From: Dillenia suffruticosa
Taxonomy: Eukaryota; Streptophyta; Magnoliopsida; Dilleniales; Dilleniaceae
Length of the DNA: 64,000 nucleotides
Assembly: GCA_033439265.1 (NCBI GenBank)
Contig: JAVTVX010000021.1
Coordinates: forward strand, 14,659,001 to 14,723,000
Direction of reading: 5' to 3'
Shown here: positions 60,266-64,000 of the stretch, piece by piece
How the letters are laid out: every line of letters starts with the position of its first letter
Numbering within the stretch: position 1 is the first letter of the stretch
The notes under the pieces: model-generated
The model's database searches: none
Seen by the model: only the letters and a program-made list of their open reading frames with translations
What the model was told of the DNA's origin: nothing
Program-made: the position numbers and the translations under genes

Positions 60266-61303
60266 ATGTACTTCACCTCCAATTTATGGGGTATGAGATT
60301 TAAGAACTTTATCTGCTATTGGGTCAATCTGGGTTGTTTTCACAGCTTAGTCACATTGATCAGTCCAACAAATCATAATTTATTTTCAAAATTTTCAAAG
60401 TTGAAAATTTTAGCTCCACACCCATGAAGTATACGTAATTGCCCATAAATCATGCCCTCATTTGTAGAGTTGTTGATGGGTTTACATAATAATTTGATAA
60501 AAAATTCTTCACAATCATTACAAATTTCTCTGAACAATAAATCTGACTTTTCTACAAAAAATTTAATAAAATCTCTTCCGATCAACCGCTCCATAAAATA
60601 TAAGTTTACGTGTGAAGTTGATTTCGATATTGATATTTGAATTTTTATTCTAAACTCGAGTTTTAAATATGGTTGTTGGATGAAGCATTTTATTCAAATT
60701 TGTTGATTCAATACTGTTTTGCTCTTCTAATAAATACTAATTTTAGTCATTATCATGTACTTCGAATTTAGTTTTTTTCGAAACCACTGCTTGGCTTTGG
60801 TTATGAGATTTAAGCAATTAATTTGCTATTTTCAACCTATATAATACATCCATTAAATGGGACATGAACCCTAATTGATTAGTACAATGAATAGTAATTT
60901 TTTTTTCATATTTTTCAAAGTAGAAATATTAGCTTCTAGCGTTTTGATCTACTCTAATAAATCTTCCAGGTACATATAATAACACATAAATCATGTATGT
61001 GATAGCAACTCATGACCCCATTTTTTCATAATTTTCTTTTGTAGTTATTTTTAAAATTTTTTAATAATTTTAAGGATAAATTATATTTTCTTCTTTTTCC
61101 GAAAATCATATACTACCCTGCGATGAAAAAGTATCTACATATACATATGATTTTAAGAAGTGTGGGAAAGGAGATGAGTGACAGGCGCAAAAAATATGAC
61201 AAAATTAATTTTGTTTTTACTAAAATTACCCCGTTCATATTCAATCTTTCTCTGTCTTTCCCATTCATCTTCAACCTCACCCCCAAAATCAACGGCTCCC
61301 AAG

Positions 61304-61424
61304 ATGTTTTCACCCTACGCGACAGTACCTAACTCGGAGAACGAGGGTTTCATCTTACGAACAAGAGAGAGAACTCACTCATTCATCTCCAACATCCAAC
61401 CATGGTCTGACTTCGTCAACCTCC

Positions 61425-61504
<80 letters not shown>

Positions 61505-61713
61505 AAGCCACAAACCGAGTCCATATGAACCTTATTTTCCAACTCAACCATGCCATCATCTCTAATGTGATTCTCTTCCTCAGCCTTCTCTACCACCCGA
61601 TCTCCATTATCGTCTTCTTGGTCGTCCTCATCGGGTGGATCTCCCTCCACTTCTCTCGCAATTCGCCGTTGATTCTCTTGGGATACGAAGTTGGCGATTG
61701 TATGGTGGAATGG
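61304..61713 (+). pseudogene. PRA1-family (PRA1.F-like) fragment, frameshifted and truncated
   Basis: Prenylated Rab acceptor-like proteins are small ER/Golgi membrane proteins. The N-terminal part (from ATG 61304) reads MFSPYATVPNSENEGF, then RTRERTHSFISNIQPWSDFV, matching the PRA1 layout of a short tail and an (R/Q)PW motif. It then runs into a CT microsatellite (61428-61501), reading SLSLSL. After the tract the conserved text continues in a different frame: SEATNRVHMN, then NHAIISNVILFLSLLYHPIS and FLVVLIGWISLHFSRNSPLI, which match the first hydrophobic hairpin of PRA1. The fragment ends at GYEVGDCMV, before the second hairpin, where array sequence begins. It thus lacks the C-terminal third and is frameshifted at the repeat. 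It could only be non-functional. Confidence 0.75.
61428..61501. repeat. (CT)n microsatellite within the PRA1-like fragment
   Basis: About 37 CT units, uninterrupted. It lies exactly where PRA1 proteins have a short Ser/Leu-rich stretch, so it probably grew from a few coding SL codons. Confidence 0.95.
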
Positions 61714-62376
61714 AAGACATTTTTTCTCAGATATAGGCTTGCCAAAAGGAAGGTAGTCTTAGGAGACATATTAATCAATCTATTTACTAATTTTTCCCAA
61801 TTTACAAGAATATAAATTCAAGGCATAGATGGCACCTGAAAATTTTTTTAAAATAAATAGATATGAATTATAATAATAATTCCAATTTAATTGATAGTTG
61901 TATAGGAAAGAAATTCCGTTATGTAATTTTAGATTCCTGAATTTCCTATTAAATCAAAAAGAACAATAAAAATGAAAATGACAAGAACATTAGAAGCTCC
62001 AATACAATACAACCAATGGCCACAAGAAGCCATTCAATGTTATTATGACCACAACAGAACCATATTAAATGTTAGGTAATGCTATTTATAACAAGAACTT
62101 TCTCCTAGTATTGTTTTTCATAAGTTTATTTAAAATTTGAAATCTAGTAAATTTTCTTGGAATTCTATAAGATAAATAAACTCATGAAAAATTTTTACTA
62201 GGAGATTGTCCTCATAATTAAAAGCATTTTCTTTTTATTCAACACACACAAGCACACAGAAAGCAAGGCAAGATCGAGATCTGCACTGCCCTAAGACGGC
62301 ATAAATCAAAAACAAAATGAGCTAGACACAAAATTTACTAGAAAAAGTTTGCCCAAGGAAGCAAACTCATTGAAAT

Positions 62377-62691
62377 CTAAGGCAATAAAGGCAGAGTGCC
62401 TGTCTCCACCTGGCTTGGGGTGGTGGCGGCTCGGGCAGCTCTTCTAGTGACAGTGGTGGGGATAGTCCTAGATCGGATGTAGAACAAGTCATCTTCTTCG
62501 TCGGTCCTAGATTCTTTAACATAGGATGTACCATCGCCGTAGTTGTGGGTTTCAGTTACGACTGTGGATGCTCTTCTGGGTCCTCCTGCTTCAAAAGCTT
62601 GAGCCTCGTCTTCCCTCCTCGACGCAAAGAAAACAATCAGAACAGCACATGCGGCCAATGCAACAAATACAATAACACCGGGATCAACCAT
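62377..62691 (-). CDS. Orphan small membrane protein, array copy 5 (type A)
   Basis: Single-exon frame of 104 aa starting MVDPGVIVFVALAACAV. One membrane segment (about 5-22), SRREDEAQ, core AFEAGGPRRASTVVTET, HNYGDGTSYVKES (the Arg of other copies is Lys), the acidic cassette TDEEDD, LFYIRS, RRAARAA and the LPLLP end. An in-frame ATG at 62757 would add 22 residues; as in copy 1 the internal methionine is preferred because it is common to all copies. TATATAAT is kept upstream. It is separated from copy 4 by the gamma-COP duplication and the PRA1-like fragment, yet is fully intact. Confidence 0.68.
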   Translation of the reverse strand: MVDPGVIVFVALAACAVLIVFFASRREDEAQAFEAGGPRRASTVVTETHNYGDGTSYVKESRTDEEDDLFYIRSRTIPTTVTRRAARAATTPSQVETGTLPLLP

Positions 62692-63260
62692 GGTGGCCTC
62701 TTTTTTTTCACAAGGTAAAGGCCATATTATATAATGCTTGCTGACGTTGCCACACATAACAAGTTGTGTTCAGACTTTTGATAGCCCAAATTGGTATATA
62801 ATAAAAATAAAAAATATTAATAATAATAAAATAATTATAATAATACTAGTAATAATAATAATAACTAAATCCAAGTCCCAATCTTAAGGTCCTTAACTGG
62901 GAGGCCACTTCAATAAACGACTTTAGTAAGTGAAGGTCATGAGTTGATGAGGCGTGTCCAAGCTTGCCGAAATGGCTAACTGGGTTAGCTGTCCGGTCCA
63001 TTCCTACCAGTACACCTAATCCCATACCTTACATTATTCCTTGTAACTTGGAAATTTCCTCGACGAATATAATAAAAAAAAGGTGTAAAATGGGCCCGAA
63101 TTCAAAGCTAGGTTTTGATTAACTATTCCCAAAACAATATAAAGTGCGTATATTTGCTAAATAAATTTTATACTCTATTTTAGGATCTTGCTAACAAGAA
63201 TATAAGATTTTTACAAGTTTTGAAGTACATTTTAGTTACTTTGCACTCCTATAAGAACCA

Positions 63261-64000
63261 CCACCACTTCAATGAATTTTTTTAATTAAATTTTTTAATT
63301 TAAATTTTAAGAATAAAAAAAAACCCGATAATTAGTTTGAGCTAAATTAATTGTTTTCCTACTATTGGAAACCATGGCTCCAGTGAGTTTTACTTCTCTT
63401 CGTAGTTTTATCGATTTATATTTTGTATTTTTGTTATTTATGTTTTGATGATTCATCTTGTTTTTATGATTTTGGATTCGATTAAAATATATTTTTGATT
63501 TATCTTATGTATCCTTTTTATTTTCATAATATATATGCATAAGGATTTTATTTTGTAAGATAAAATTTTGATTGTTATTATTATTTCGTCAATTCTACGC
63601 GGAGGCGGACACAAACACAATCTTCTATGTTGGACTTTCTCTTCATGAAAGTGTGGTGTTCTTTATTTATGAGGGTTCTATGACGTTGATTTGTTCGATG
63701 AACTTTATCCAATTGATGGGAATCCAAGTTGTTCACGATTCCTAGAAACAATTGTCATATTCAAGGAAACAGCATTTCGAACTACAAAATAGGCAACAAA
63801 ATCAAAGAAAATGCCAAAACCCAAAAACAACGTTGGCATCGTGTGACCGGACAGGACAACCTTAAATAAATGGTTAACCTATGTTGACCTTACAACCTGA
63901 TTTCATTGCAACAAATGGGCTCCTCCACTGCCGGGCTCTATCTGAGGATCATCCCTTTCGGAGCCTTCGGGATTGCTTTGCATGTTAATGGGAGGGATGA
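63261..64000. other. Right edge of window, no gene recognised
   Basis: AT-rich at first, then mixed sequence from about 63590. A short open start ATGGCTCCA followed by a GTGAGT donor-like site occurs at 63374, which could be a first exon of a gene continuing outside, but nothing else supports it. No array block is visible after about 63260. Confidence 0.35.

Larger units (their letters stand above)
60266..63260. repeat. Tandem array, distal block (gene copy 5)
   Basis: Array blocks resume here: 60270-61070 matches 47300-48110; 61715-61830 matches the gtcttaggag and tctatttactaatttttccc block; 61979-62050 matches the acaagaacattagaagc block; 62865-63250 matches 54925-55290, including ggatcttgctaacaagaata. 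The insertion of a PRA1-like fragment separates the first two blocks. Confidence 0.8.

Noticed and set aside
38951..63260. Direct repeats in the array as CRISPR-like or LTR retrotransposon arrays
   Set aside because: Repeats are long, complex and diverged, without uniform short spacers. No LTR ends, primer-binding site, gag or pol text is visible.

Overview
This is nuclear genomic DNA of a flowering plant, most likely a eudicot. Genes are multi-exon with short GT-AG introns, spacers are AT-rich, and the gene set is typical of plants (SWI3D, RABG3/Rab7, PERK kinase, gamma-COP, plant mTERF, BURP and organ-specific proteins). I saw no tRNA, rRNA, CRISPR array or prokaryotic-type operon.

Layout. 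At 0.4-1.6 kb (-) is a BURP-domain gene of BNM2/USPL1 type with an in-frame TGA in the BURP domain. At 3.2-3.75 kb (+) is a two-exon organ-specific protein gene with an early TAG. A 5'-truncated LINE (5.6-6.5 kb) is flanked by a 15-bp target duplication. SWI3D (6.9-13.1 kb, +, 7 exons, 945 aa) carries decayed copies of its own first exon in intron 1. A Rab7 gene (15.3-18.5 kb, -, 7 exons, 206 aa), a CACTA-like remnant (about 20 kb), a poorly defined minus-strand unit (20.8-22.95 kb), a PERK receptor kinase (24.3-28.25 kb, +, 8 exons, 615 aa), gamma-COP (30.2-36.9 kb, +, 18 exons, 886 aa) and an intronless mTERF gene (37.7-38.6 kb, -) follow. For the spliced genes I placed every exon boundary so that the frame closes exactly.

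From about 38.95 kb to 63.3 kb the window is a complex tandem array. Its repeat blocks carry five intact minus-strand copies of a 103-104 aa single-pass membrane protein that I do not recognise (41.2, 45.7, 50.3, 54.5 and 62.4 kb). The copies alternate between two sequence types (A-B-A-B-A), which implies a two-gene higher-order unit of about 9 kb. Two further repeat units lack the gene. Between copies 4 and 5 lies a direct duplication of the 3' part of gamma-COP and its downstream flank (55.8-60.0 kb). This copy is a pseudogene and has lost the whole mTERF gene. A truncated PRA1.F-like fragment, whose coding region is split by a long CT microsatellite, is embedded just before copy 5.

The housekeeping genes show no sign of working as a pathway. 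Rab7, gamma-COP and PRA1 all belong to membrane traffic, but the PRA1 piece is broken and their proximity looks incidental. The most novel content is the orphan membrane-protein array and the segmental rearrangements that built it.
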